In this document: positions 33,701 through 48,200 of the stretch, in pieces | How the letters are laid out: each line of letters begins with the position of its first letter | How positions within the stretch are numbered: the first letter of the stretch is position 1 | From: Babylonia areolata | Taxonomy: Eukaryota; Mollusca; Gastropoda; Neogastropoda; Buccinidae | Direction: 5' to 3' | Length of the DNA stretch: 64,000 nucleotides | NCBI RefSeq assembly: GCF_041734735.1 | Contig: NC_134882.1 | Location: 21,259,265 to 21,323,264 of the forward strand | The notes under the pieces: generated by a model | The model's input: only the letters and a program-made list of their open reading frames with translations | What the model was told of the DNA's origin: nothing | The model's database searches: none | Program-made: the position numbers and the translations under genes

Positions 33701-36700
33701 AAACCCCATTACCTTTCTTATTTACTGTATTTTACTGTAAAACTGACAATGTTCAAACTGTTACCTTACTTATTTACTGTATTTTACTGTAAAACCGACA
33801 ATGTTCAAACTGTTACCTTCCTTATTTACTGTATTTTACTGTAAAACGGACACTTTTCAAACTGTTATGTTTCTTATTTACTGTATTTTACTGTAAAACC
33901 GACAATGCTCAAACTGTTACCTTTCTTATTGACTGTATTTTACTGTAAAACTGACAATTTTCAAACCGTTACCTTTCTTATTTACTGTATTTTACTGTAA
34001 AACTGACAATGTTCAAACTGTTGCCTTTCTTAATTACTGTATTTTACTGTAAAACTGACAATGTTCAAACTGTTGCCTTTTCTTATTTAGTGTATTTTAC
34101 TGTAAAACTGACAATTTTCAAACTGTTACCTTTCTTATTTACTGTATTTTACTGTCAAATTGACAATTTTCAAACCCTGTTACCTTTCTTATTTACTGTA
34201 TTTTATGGTAAAACTGACAATTTTCAAACTGTTACCTTTCTTATTTACTGTATTTTACTGTCAAATTGACATTTTTCAAACCCCATTACCTTTCTTATTT
34301 ACTGTATTTTATGGTAAAACTGACAATTTTCAAACTGCTACCTTTCCTATTTTCTGTATTTTGAAAATTCTTTGTATTTCAGTTCTTAGATAGTGTGGAG
34401 GTAACAAAAGGGCAATATTTTGCATCTGGTAACATTATTCAGGAATGATGCTGAACTTCCTAATGTGCATTTAATTTTCACCAGAGTGCTTCACACTGTC
34501 CACTGTTGTGACAAATCATGCAAACAAATAACTTCACAAACTAATGGTGTACTGATCACCACAATTCATGCACACACTCTTTTGTGTCAATTGTCATTAT
34601 TTTACAGAGGTCATTTTTGGTTCATTAAAAAGTAAACACTTACTTCTGCAGCATCAGAGGCTTGACTTCTGTCACTTTGTCATAGCTGGACAGGACTCGT
34701 ATCGTGACTTCTCCAGATCCCATGTCTTTCTTTTTCAAGAAGTTGTTGACACGGTTCTCAAGGTACAATCCTAACTTCGTTGTTGGCAGTCCTGTGACAG
34801 TACATTTCCTTATCATGACCAATGTACAGGAAAAAGTAAACAATATATCTATATCAACATCATGTCCTGACCATCATCCCATTCATTCCAAGACATGCCT
34901 CACTGTTGACATAGCAACTGGTTTAATGCACACTGTCCTGCTTCATCTTCCAACTCCTACTCAGCTACTGAGACATGCCTCACTGTTAACACAGCAACTG
35001 GTTTAATGCAAACTGTCCTGCTTCATCTTCCAACTCCAACTCAGTACTGAGACATGCCTCACTGTAGCAACTGGTTTAATGCAAACTGTCCTGCTTTATC
35101 TTCCAACTCCTACTCAGTACTGAGACATGCCTCACTGTAGCAATTGGTTTAATGCACTGTCCTGCTTCATCTTCCAACTCCTACTCAGCACTGAGTTCAC
35201 GCACAGATGACTCCAGCCATTCTTGACACCTGCTTCCAGAGTATCAGTGTAACATCACTTGATTCCACACCTGACAACCTCTAACACACTTGACATTATC
35301 TACAGTCCAGCCAACAACACAGGCCCACATCAGGACTGCCCAACCAAATAAAAATTCAACCACATTTAGACACCAAACTCATAGCTGGAAAAAAACAGAA
35401 CAAAAAAACACACACATACAAAAAACAACAACAAAAAACCCCTACACAAACACAAACCCAACAGTTTATAATAAATTATCTTAACCAACCAGTTCCTTGA
35501 GGCAAATTAGAGTAGGGTGTACTGAGAATGTCAACCCATCCACTTGATCATGCCCAGGTGACAGAATATTGTTTTAAAAAAATCACCTCAAAGCCACTCA
35601 AAAAAACACAGAAAAGGACCACACAGGCTCATAACATGGCAGAATGGACAGCAGGTGTTTACAATACCACTACATAATCTCCAGGGCAAGACAGCACAGG
35701 TAATACTTCAAAGTCCTTGGAAAAGAGAAAAAAGTGTCAAGGCTTGCTGGTAAAAAGGGGACTGACTGGGAGGACAGAAAAGCAGACAGCTGTGAAGGAA
35801 GAAAAATGGCATAAACAAAGAGAGTGATAGAAAATTTAATTTAAGGGATTTAAGGAATGTTTGATGTGATGTTACTGTTTGAAAGCTGTTTTCCGTGGGG
35901 GAAAAGTGGAGTATAGAGGCAGAATGAGTAAATGAGAGATGCACACAAATTACTCAACTCACACCAGAACATTAACAAACCCAGACATACGCACACACAA
36001 TTTGAAATACTAAAATGGCAAAAAAGTGTCCATCTATAGAAAACACAGACATACAGAAGTGTGAAAGGGCTGTGAGAGAGCAGCAGGGGAAGAAATACCC
36101 CACTTCAAAAGGAAGTGCACTCATTCCCCCTGTCCCTCTTCACAATCATCACGACCATACACACATCCAGACTGGCCATGTATGTATGTGTTGTTTTTCC
36201 CGCCATTGTTCAATAAAATGGCTAAAAAAAAAAAAAAAAAAAAAAAGTGATAGAAAATTCCCAACACAGAATTTTCTTCACTTTATTTATATCTCAGCTT
36301 AATTTTGTTCAAAACTCATGTATGTTCATGTCTTCTAGTTATGATGACATCCGTCACATATTCAGTATGTACATGTGATAGGACAGGACTTTATATAAGA
36401 TTTTCTTGTTGTCCTGTTCATCGATACCTGTGTTGTATTGTGACATGTTCCAAATAAAATACTGTTTAAACCAACACAGAATTTCCAGAAGGTGGGAATA
36501 TTATTTATAAGGAATACCCCCTGCATTCCATGGACTGAACAGACTTGTGTGGACTAGTTTTAGCAAAAGAGGAATATCTGGAAGTCGAGAGGCATCTCAC
36601 AGTATCACACTCAGGACATCTTTTATCTTTTGTTGCTTTTTAACCAGCAGACCATACATGACCATATCAGGGCTGAAAAACTGTATCAGTCCCATTAAAG

Positions 36701-37578
36701 AAAAATAAAGAGAAAAAAAGCAGTCCCATTTAAAAAAGAAAAGAAAAAAGGCATTAAGTACATAAACCTACAACATTATGGCAAAGAATGTGAAGTAAAA
36801 TGCCAACAGGAACTTCTGTTTTTAGTCTCCACTGGCAATACATATGGCAGTTATACAGCTCTGAACATTTTAACGTGAAATGCCACCCCACTCCCCTCTT
36901 TTTGTGAGCTTTTTTTTTAAGCATGCAGAGGGCAGAATCAAGTGCAACCAAGCAGAATAAATGCTTTCTAAAATCGAAGGATTGACAGATCTGGGAATCT
37001 ACCCTGATTACCAGTTTGAATCCTGTCCTGTGCTGGTCTGCACAATATGTAAACTGCTGAACACATGAAGGAGGACTACTTACTTTTTGCAGAGAATTTG
37101 TTTTCTTTCTTCTTTTTGCCTGTAGCCTTCATACAATTGTCGCAGATAAACCTGCAACAAACAACATGACAAAGTAAGTACAAACATCTGACTAAAAAAC
37201 TATAGCCTGTCAAGAAAATAACTTCCAGCCTTTCACTGCCTGGGAAATAAGATCTATATGCCAGTGTTTTTTTGCAACAAAAAACAAAACAGGCATATAT
37301 TCTTAAAAAATTCTGTGCACTTTGTTATTGGAGACAGACTAATAAATTTTATTTTTTTCTGAAAGGTAAATGAATAAAGAATACAAAGTACATGATGTTT
37401 TCCAATTTTTTATTTTCCAAAGACATGCAATTGTTTTCAAATCAGTGTTTAGTTGTCAGATTTTGAACCTTTCATTACTAATATTAGTCTGGTCATCTGT
37501 ACAGCAATATATATTTTCTGGACAAATGGATAATAACTGTACACACAAATTAGACTGTAACAACCACAATTTATATAC

Positions 37579-37624
<46 letters not shown>

Positions 37625-39180
37625 ACATAAATGTGATTCATTGTGACTACACTAACTGATAACATAGATGTCACTGTCCTTTCAGTCAAATAAGATTTCT
37701 TGAAAAAATCATCATGCCAATCAGTCAAGTCAGACCCAAGAAATGTTTCATTTCAAATACATTTGTATCTGTCCATGCTGACAGTCTATCGTAATTTTTT
37801 TCTGCCTGCCTGGATTTGCCTTATCTTATGGAGTGTCTGCTCTGCATACATATTGATTTCTCAAGTTCTGATTTAGATTATCATCTACAAGATAGAAATA
37901 GTCAATGCAGTCTGTGTTGTATGGGTCTTTTTTCAGTTTACTGTCACCAGTTAAGTCAGCAATAACAGGCTGAATGTTATCTATTGACCCTACATTGGCC
38001 CCCTCAAACTGAGTAAGGCCATGTCCCCTCAGCCTCAACCCACCTCCTCTTCCCAAGTGCACTTTGTCCAGTTTTTGTCAACAAACTCAATACAAACCAG
38101 GGAAAAGTCGGAAAATTTCAGTGACAAGTTATCTCGTCACTGTGGTAGATCAGCATTTATGGCTGTGCTGCTGCATTATTGTCACACATGAGGCGCCTAT
38201 GGGTTATATATTGTTAAATTGTAGGCATCTCTAACATATGCTTTAACTCAAATCACAACATCAGATTCATTCATGAAGCATCAAGCTGAAGAAACAAACA
38301 GATGGTGTATGCGAGTGGTGTGCACCTGTGCTGACACACACTGTTCACACCCTTTCAATCAATTACTGATAAAAGCGTCAACACTGAACATAAGCAGAAA
38401 GGCTTATATGACTACTAATTTGATAACTTCAAATGACAATGCTAAGCAGTAGAAGAAAAGCAGTAGCTATATAACTTACGGCTGACTGAGCTGTTCCAGG
38501 TACAGAGCACAAATCTGATGCCATGACCTTCCACATTCCTGGCAGTCAATGAAGGGCTCATGGTCTAGCTGGTCATTCTTCAACTTCTCAAATTGATCTT
38601 TCTTGATTTTTCTGCAAGAAACGACAAAACATGAAGATGCAAATTAGTGTAAAAAAATTACCATATACTGCTACCACTTTCCACCAATAAGGAGAACTCA
38701 TTTGATGCAACAAATGCAATCTTCTTTCATGGTTCCTTTTCAACAGAACATGGCACACCAGATACATGCTGGAAAATGCCTAATAACATATTGTGGCTGT
38801 GATAGTCTGCTTGAGTTCCTTCACTTTTACATTATTCTAATAGCAATTATTGATGAAAGTCTTCTTCAGCTACTCTTCTGTTGCCGTATCTTAATACATT
38901 CATTTTTCTTAACCCTTTTCATAGTACTACACAACATGTAAACTGACAACGTCCTTCAAGTTTTCAAATTCTCTGTCATGTAGTGATGACAGATTTCTTT
39001 TGAGAAATGTTGGCCCTATCCAAATTCACACACACACAGTCAAAACAAGAAAATCTTCCTGTGTCTGGGTTCCAACTAGTCTAAAGCTTTAAGCTTTAAC
39101 AATTATGATTAGCAGATATTAGGCAGAGGAGAGAGAGGAAATTGAAGAGAGAGGGAGACGGGAAGGAAGGAATGTGCGCA

Positions 39181-39231
<51 letters not shown>

Positions 39232-42200
39232 AGGTGTGTGGGATGGGGTGGGGGGGGGGGGGGGGGGACCAGAACAAAAGAAAAAGGAAAATACCGTATA
39301 TTTTTACCTGATCCTAACAATCCAAAAACTCTTATCAAGTTCAAAACTGAGACTTCTCAAATTCTAAGAATTCTTGAACATTCAGTAACCTAAAAGTTTC
39401 TACTTCTCATTCATGACAAACAGTACTCACGTGCCAGGCTGAGTTGGGTCATCGGACAGTTCCACTTCATCACCATCAATCTCATTGAAGCACTTCTCAC
39501 AATAAGTGTATCTGTCAGAGAGAACACCCAGTTGTCTTGAACTGATGTATCCAGCATCAGGGTTACATAATCCACAGCGCCAGGAGGGAAGAAGCCATGC
39601 CAGGAAGCCCAGTTCACATGCAGTCACAAATGACCGCCACAGCAACAACATAGGGGTGGGGAAGAAGAAAGTAAGTTAGGTTAAAGCCACACAGCAACAA
39701 AATCATTTCAAAATGCAAACTCATTTCAGTATAGCTAAAATCATGCTGTCTGAACAAAAGGGATGCCATTTTTTCCCCTCAGGATCAGGCATTGCTTTAA
39801 ATTCTATACTTTGTTCACCTATTTATCAATAAACCAAGCAATCATCTATAAAACAGTCCAAATCCAAAACTTAAAAAAATGCACACACAATCCACTGATT
39901 AATGATAGGCTGTGAAAGCAGAAGCAGTATCCAAATGCCAAGACAGCAGTATTTTTTACTTTTATTTTTTTGCTCTTTGTTTGGCTATGCAACATGTGCT
40001 TCACCTGTTGATGTAACTGAAAGGTTATATATTATATATATATATAAATAAATATAAAACAAAACAAAAACCCATAGGCGCAAAAATGAAAAACAAAGGT
40101 GCTAATGTTCAATGATCAGCCGGGGATGGAAGTGTGGATAGGAGCCCAAGTATGTCTGCTGAGACAAGATCAAGAGGGCATTTCTTCAACTCTAGAACTG
40201 ACAACAAAATTGCACCTAGGTCTGAACTAGCAATCTCCACAGCTTTAGGCTTGTAAGGCAATACTGGACTAATCATATGCACTTTGCAATATCAATGATA
40301 AATTTCCTACTGTAATCTTAAGTCGAGGCAGTGTTTGCTCCTTATGTAACTGGAATAAAGGCAGCTGTAAGTACGAGCAACAGAAATCAGCATAACAAAA
40401 ACTGTCTGGGAATATTAGAACATTTAATTCAAGAAGGAAACATCTGATCACCTCCATGCCTTCCCCAAGAGCTGTTGACACAAGGCAAGCTAGCAATATG
40501 GCTGGTACTTCTGGTGGTGCTTTAGATATGAGCAATTATTCTAATCCAAAACTTAAACAAAGCAGTCCAAAAATTACCCTTATGCAAGCCCATATTGATT
40601 CAAAAACAACAAAAATGCATTCTCACTCACAAAAACAACAACCCCAAAACAAAAAAAAAACAAACCCCAAAAACCCTGCCATAAGCTTGTATATCAGGTT
40701 TAATTCAAGAACCTATTAACAAATGCCACTTCCAAATTTCTGACAGCTGTAATTCCTTAATTATGCATCTGATCCATCCAACTTCAGAGGCACAGGGTAT
40801 ATAAGTTAGAGAAGGATGACAGAGATTATACACACACGCGCATACACAAATATATGCCAAGCCATATGTAAAATAAGTTGATAATGTTTCCTACATGTAC
40901 ATATATCTATGTGTAACACAGGCTGCTGTTATCTACTCAGTAAATCAAAGAAACTGCTGCCAACACCATTTTTATATTGCTATTTAAATTTACTTAAAAA
41001 AAAAAAAAAAAAAAAAAAAAGAAAAAGAAAAAGAAGCTGACAAGTGTCATTTTTGTTTCATTTCTTTGGTCACGATTGTTTTGTTTTTTCCGAGTTGCTG
41101 AAAGTGTTACTGTTTCAAACTTTTTCTTTATAATAAAATCAAGCACTGTACAACTGAAAACTCTAGAAAAATAAGGAACATGTATGAGATAGGCATACAA
41201 GTTAAATTAAAGAACATGCAAGCAGCATACAAGCCTGTTGTATTTTTTCCAAACTTTTCTTCTCAATTAAAAAATCTTTACTCTAATTCTCCACTGGAAT
41301 TCAAAAGTATTTCAGTGGGGTCATAATCATCATTCAGCCTTAAAACATTTCTGAGAATGGACAGTTGGACAAAGGAAATTTTAAAAAAATAAGCATTTAT
41401 AAAGTATTAATGTGGAGTCATGGCCTAGAGGTAACACCATCCACCTAGGAAGTGAGAAATTCTGAGCGCACTGGTTCAAATCATGGCACAGTCGCCAGTA
41501 TTTTCTCCTCCTCCTCAAGACCTTGAGTAGTGGTCTGGACACTAGTCATTCGGATGAGACGATAAACGAAGGTCCCATGTGCAGCATGCACTTAGCACAC
41601 GTAAAAGAACCCACGACAACAAAAGGGTTGTCCTTGGCATAATTCCTGTAGAAAAATCCACTTTCGATAGGTAAAACAAATACAAAACAGCAGGCATGAA
41701 AAAATACAAAAAAATGGGTGGCGTTCTCAGTGTAACGATGCGCTCTCCCTGGGGAGAGCAGCCCGAATTTCACACAGACAAAAAACAAACAAAAAAAAAC
41801 AACCCCCCCCCCCCCCCCCCCAAAAAAAACAAACAAACAATCCAGCAGTTCTAAGTGTGTTTAACAATACATGTGGCACGGATAACGTACAGGAATCTAA
41901 AGAAATATTACACACCACTCCCACTTCACCTTCCTCTGACTTACAATTTTTAAAAGATGTATGTTAGAATTTTTCTTTCATCAACTGTAATAAAAAACAA
42001 CAACCCAACAACAGAAATAACTTGCAGGGTTCGAACTGAACTTTATTTTTTAAGTGCCAGTTGGGCACTCTGGACAAAACATTTGAGTGCCCAATTGTGG
42101 TTTTGGGTGCCAGCATAATAAAATGAAATAAAATCTTCCTCCGTTTCAATGGTGTGTTAAGGAAAGTCTTTCTGCCAGGCTTCATTCTACACATAGTGGT

Positions 42201-45200
42201 GCTTTGATTCGTACTCCTGCTATTTATTCTTGTCATCCTGCATTTTTCTCTGTTTCGGGAGCCTTTCCTGTAACACTGAAGATGGGAAACGTTGTTCGTC
42301 GCTAATGCACCATGAACGTCAACATCTGATCACGTACACGCAAAGATACTGCTCTGCGAAGTGAGCTGCAGCAGGGGACACTTAGCATTTCGATCAACCA
42401 TGTTCGAGCTTGCTTTCTTGATGTGCTTTTTATTAATTTATTTTCTTACGCCTCTATCAATTTTTGAGTGCCAACAGAGCACTCCCGAGCCAACTTTTTG
42501 TAGCATCTGCACGTGGGCACCCACTGAATTCGAACCGACTTGAGAATGATGGGCAACGATTATTGCTGAAGCAGCAGAGTGTTACCCAAGAAGACACAAT
42601 TCCACTAAATCTGTTAATATTCCACATCCAGTCCTATCTTTCACAACACTTGTTTACTATGGACCGCATATGCAGACTGATTCTTTTTTGTCTTTTTTTT
42701 TCCTCCTCAAAAGGAGAGAACCACATCTAAGAAACCATTTTATTCAACTGCATTCTAGCTAATCGCTAACATACTGTATCCATATCAGCTTGTGAGCAGA
42801 TGGCCTGCTTCCACATCAGCCTGCCAGCTCCATCTGCTGTGTGTGTGGGCAATGTGGACACCCATGGTGGGCTGGGTGCCCTTGGTGAAATAAATTGCAG
42901 TTGCGGTACAACAATGACTATTTTCACATCTGTTATTAAATTATGATATACAGAGATGATATCAATCCACAAAATTATCTGGTGTGAAAATTTTCTTGCC
43001 ATGGTATATCTGTACCACACCATGTTTTCACATGACCTGCAGAATATAGTGCACCAACAAAAAATTAGGAAAATGATTTATTTTATTGCTTTTGCTTCAG
43101 CAATTACTTATATAACTGGAAAATTTCATAAGTTTGCAAATTTTTATTCTTTTTTTCATTTTCAATTTAAAAACCTATACAATCAGCCAGTTTCTGGGGG
43201 AAGTAAGGGAAGTAATCTGTCTGTAATAAAAAAAATAAAAAATAAAAAAAAAGTAAAAGAAATTCAGAATTATCATATTAATCATGAACAAACCTGCTCT
43301 GGAAGCTGTAGTACACGGCATCTCGAGCAATGGTACAGAGCTGTTTCCCATAGCAGCACAACACTTGAAAATTGAAGACATACTTCCGTCCACAACAGTA
43401 CCCCAAGGACTGCATCACAGAATCTATCTCCGCTTCAAACACTTCTGACAACTGAAACATAACCATTGATAAGTAAAACACTATGACTGATGTGGGTTAA
43501 AAAACACAAAGTTATAAGGTTCATGTCAAACACCACAAACATTGGTTTATATAAAGCAACACAAAAATTGACTGGCATCTGTCTTTTTTCAATGAAATCC
43601 ATTGCGTTCACATATGTAGTCAATCACCATCACCCCATACACTTGGTGCCAATACATATTTTAAAATGATTTATCTAAGAAATGAATTCAAATTAGTTCA
43701 GATGTTTAGGTGTTTTTTTTCTTTTTTTTTTTTTTTAACAAGCATTTGACTACTTAACAGCAATTATTATTATTATTTTTTTTAATTCATGTCTCAAAGA
43801 GACATACAAGCCAAACTTAACCCCCCCCCCCCCCCCCCCCCCCCAAAAAAAACAACAACAAAAAACAGACGGTTTTAGCCAATAATCAAATTCATACCTT
43901 TGTACAGTATTTGTAGACTCTTGAGGTCTTCTTGTTGTACAACCAGGCGTTGTCAAACATCAGCCACACATCATTCACATACTCCCATGGATTGCTGTAC
44001 TGCCCCGTGTCCAGTTTTCGTTTGATTGTGCCGAGATCCATTGGCTTCTTGATGATGTCATAGTAGTCCTGAAAATGTCCCGTGTGGCACTGAGGTGTCA
44101 CATTCAGTAATAACATGCTATCTGTTCTATTTTCTTTTCAGAGACACTTTTCAGAATCCTGACCACTAACTAAAACATTTCTTGAACAAATAAAAACATT
44201 ACGCTTTAAAGAAAAAAGAACTGACTGTGGACTTGGAAAAAATCAATTCAGCAAAGGACACATACAGAACATGCAAAAGATAAGAGATATATGTAACCAA
44301 ATAGTCAGCAGTTCAATTAGACAACCTATAGGAAAATGAGCCATCCAATTGCCTTCCCATCTTCCATTTACAGTACTGAAGTCTGTATATTTTGAAAGCA
44401 ATGAGGGGATGAGTGATGGGTCATGACAGCACAACCAATGCAAACCAAATTAAAAGGAAAGAATACACAGTTTAGAGACAACCAGAATTGTCTTCTTGGG
44501 GAAGTGCCAGAACACCTGTAATTTTTTTTATGATCTGATCTATTCTGACGTTCATTATGCTAAAAAACCTGTGATCAAAGTTTATTCATAAATACAACAG
44601 TGCAGCAGAAATACTACAATCACTCCAATAAATTCCACTAACAATCCAATAATAACAATAAAAAGAAACAGAATGCTTGCATTTGACACCGGAATGCCTG
44701 GCTGGCTCAAATGAATGGACACCAAGCTTGCAGTGAAATGCTGAGTTTGAGGTCACAGACATCAAACATAAAAACTGGCATTTCTGCTGCCCGTTTTAAT
44801 TTGTTCTGATGGTGTTAGATGACTTAGTTGCACTAACAAAATTTACAGAATGAATAAAAATAATGTGAACTGCAATTACATTTATATAATACTCCCTGCT
44901 TTACATCTGATTTTTTTTTTTTTTTTTAAACTATTCTTTCCTGTCATTTTTCCAACAAGCACTTTACATCCCTACACCAATCTACTTAAAAAATATTCCC
45001 AAGACTGCAGTTAACTACCTGTGAAACTTTCATCTTACCAAATCATTTCATCATGACCCTCGTGTAACATTGTCGTTGCTGTAATATTTTGTTATTTTAG
45101 TAAATAATCTCTTAACCTTATAGTATACCAAAAATTCCATTAAACATCCATATTCTATCACTGCCAGCGATAGGCACAATAGCCGAGTGGTTAAAGCGTT

Positions 45201-48200
45201 GGACTTTCCATCCAAGGGTCTCAGGTTCGAATACTGGTAACAGTACCTGGTGGGTAAAGGGTGGAGATATTTCCAATCTCCAAGGTCAATATATGTGCAG
45301 ACCTGCTTGTGCCTGAACCCCCTTCACATGTATACCCTAGCAGGAGATCAAATACACACATTAAAGATCCTGTAATCCATGTCAGCATTTGGAGGATTAT
45401 GGAAGCAAGAAAATACCTAGCATGCACACCCCAGAAAATGGAGTATGGCTGCCTACAATGCAAAGTAAAAAAACGGTCATACACGTAAAAGCCCACTCGT
45501 GTACATACGAGTGAACGAGGGAGTTGCAGTCCATGAACAAAGAAGAAATTACTGCCAGCAAGAAACTGCAATGGTATGTCATTTATCAAGTCAGGTCTTC
45601 CTGATTTATCCAAAAACAAAAAAAGGGAGGGGGGAACAAAATGCTCACAGGAATTGACAGCACAACTGGGTCAACAGGTTCACGGAAAGGCAAGGATTCT
45701 GGTTCCTGGCGAAACAGCTGTTCCAGTGTTGGCATCAATGCCTGACGCAGTTCATCCGGTTTGAACTCTGCCCGCACACACACAAAAATTCATATATAAA
45801 GAACCAATTATGTAAACAGGGTTTCCACCCTCACTTAAGAAAGGGACCAACAGTTTCACATTCCAGACTAGAAATGGAACCCAAAGCATAATCCTGCCCA
45901 ATAGATGTCTTGCTTTTGTCAATACCATTTTGGTTAATGGAAGCAAAAGGTATCCCAGTGTAGCAAAATGCTCACTTGCAAAGCAAACCACATTTTCCAT
46001 GTACAGTTTCCAGGCTGCCTTCGTGTTGTTCAATGTCATTCTCTTGAATAGCAGTACTTAAAATCAAAATTTTCATTTGACAGTACTGAAATATCACTTG
46101 TTTTAGCATGTATGTTCATGGCATACCTGATTTGCAGACCAATTATTACAGAAAACACATGACATCAAAAACTTATCTCTACTGGCAGTGATGACTGACT
46201 CCAGTTCCCCCACTGCTCCAGACTCTGCCTCCAGATTAAGGTTACAGAACCACCCTGAGGCCATCGATTAATTGCAAAACGAAAAAAAAACTTTGCACAT
46301 GAAGGTCGACCACCTGACCCATTTTAACCTAAATGTTACTCTGAATTAATAACGAATGTTTAAACAGCCATAACGATGTTCAGGTTTGATGATTTACTAT
46401 ACACATGAGCAAAAAAGGAAAGGAAAAAAAAAAATCCAGTGATAATCCATTTACTTTTTTTTTCCCTACCCACAAAACAACATACTACAATGATCTACTA
46501 AACCTTTTTTTTCCTTTTTCTTTTTTTCCAAAACCTCAAAGATAACTTTAAAAGACAATGCCTACCCTTTTTATTGCATGGTTTACTAGGCTGAGCAGCA
46601 GCTCCGGTATCCACTGATGGTGTTTTCATGTCCATGTTCTGGGAGTTTTCCCCGGCAGATTCAGTCTTGGGACTACAAGTCCCTTCAGAAGCTGCTGCTG
46701 GTTCCTCCTTGAACTGTGAAGATGTCGAGGGGAACGTGTCCTCCTCACCAGGCTCCTCTTTGATCTCTGTCTTGATCTCCTCTTTGACAGCTGAAGAATC
46801 CACCTCCATTTTCACAGCAGTAGACGTCGGGGTGACAGGTGTCACTGGGGTGGTGGTGGCAGTGCTGGAAGTGGCATTGATGGCCTGTAACAATGAGGGC
46901 TGGATGGAGTTCGAGCCTCCCTTAGGACCATCACTGTCAGAGGCCAGTAAAGTAGACAGGTGCACACTGTTGTCCACGCCAGATTCCATACTGGTTTTAA
47001 TGTCTCCCTCCGTCGTTCCATTCAAGTCCTGATCACCCTGGAAGATATGCTCATCACTTAAACCATACACACTAAATCACACTCAATTACATGTTACAAT
47101 ACATAACTGTTGTAACTGGATTCACAGGGTACTGGCTGATAAATGTTGCAGTGTGCTACAGGGATATTGTTGGACCATCAACTAATGAATAAAGCCATAA
47201 TGGGTGGTCCTTAATTAACCCTTTCACTGCCAGGGAAATAAGATTTAAGTGAAATCTAGAGAGGCCCATAAACGTATTATCTTCTGAAAGGTAAATGAAT
47301 ACAGAATATAAAACACATGATATGAAGTTGTTTTGAAATCTGTGTTTTGTTTTTTGTCACATTTTCAACCTGTTCATTACAAACATCAGTCAGGTAATTT
47401 GCAGAGTGATATATTTTCTGGACAAATGTATGCCTGTATGCACAAATTATACTAGAACAACCACAATGAAAAGAAAAGAGACACATACACAATATACTGT
47501 GACTACTCTATGTGGTAAAATGGATGTGAGGCCACACCCCCCTCGGCCTCCGCCCCCTTTCTCTTCCACCCCTGTAACCCAACACTTTGTCCAGTTCTGC
47601 TCAGCCCTCTTTGGCCCAGTGCCAAGAAAATCGCTCACACTGTGAACTACTAATGATTCATTCGCGTTTCTATCATCTACTCTCTGTACAGCCCGAGTCA
47701 CTCACTGTTTGTCATATCTTGGCAAGTCTCTTCATTGTTTCCTTTATTTTCTATCGAATCGTCTTCATCTTTGAGTTGACGCTTAATTCTATCTGAGCAT
47801 CAGCTAAAGAAAGCAATTTTGGTAGTTTTAGTGTACCATGATCGCGTAACTTGATCACGGTATCCGACATTTTTCTGAGCCAGCGAGGAACCAAGCACAA
47901 CACTGCGGCAGTAACCAAACCAAATTATTCAAATAAATGACTGCCTCATGACGTAGATGGGGTTTCTGGCTATCAACAGAATTTAGAAAGATTCCCAAAG
48001 CTTTTGTCAATGAACTCAATACAAACCAGAGAAAAGTTAGAATATTTCGCCGACGAGTTATCCTGTCATTTTGGCAGCAAAGTTGTGCTGATGAGTTACC
48101 TCATCATATAGGCAGCCTACAGGTTAAAAACTTAAATGTTCTGATAGTTTATGTTGAGAATTTCAAAGGTCATCTGCCAGTAAGCAATCAGTTAATACTC

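Noticed and set aside
33119-34393. Several open frames reading [17 protein letters not shown] repeats
   Set aside because: Products of the 52-bp intronic minisatellite on the strand opposite CBP.
36320-36480. Retroposed gene copy or LTR end (CCAAATAAAATACTGTTTAA)
   Set aside because: Suggestive of a 3' end, but there is no partner end, target duplication or coding match in the window.
45172-45260. Functional tRNA gene
   Set aside because: A and B boxes are present, but the stems do not pair into a full cloverleaf, and a 300-bp SINE body follows that is repeated elsewhere in the window.
47140-47214. Second copy of the GGTGGACCAC-ended transposon end (TGGGTGGTCCTTAATTAA)
   Set aside because: Only a short, imperfect match; no further similarity to the ends at 29577 or 32167.
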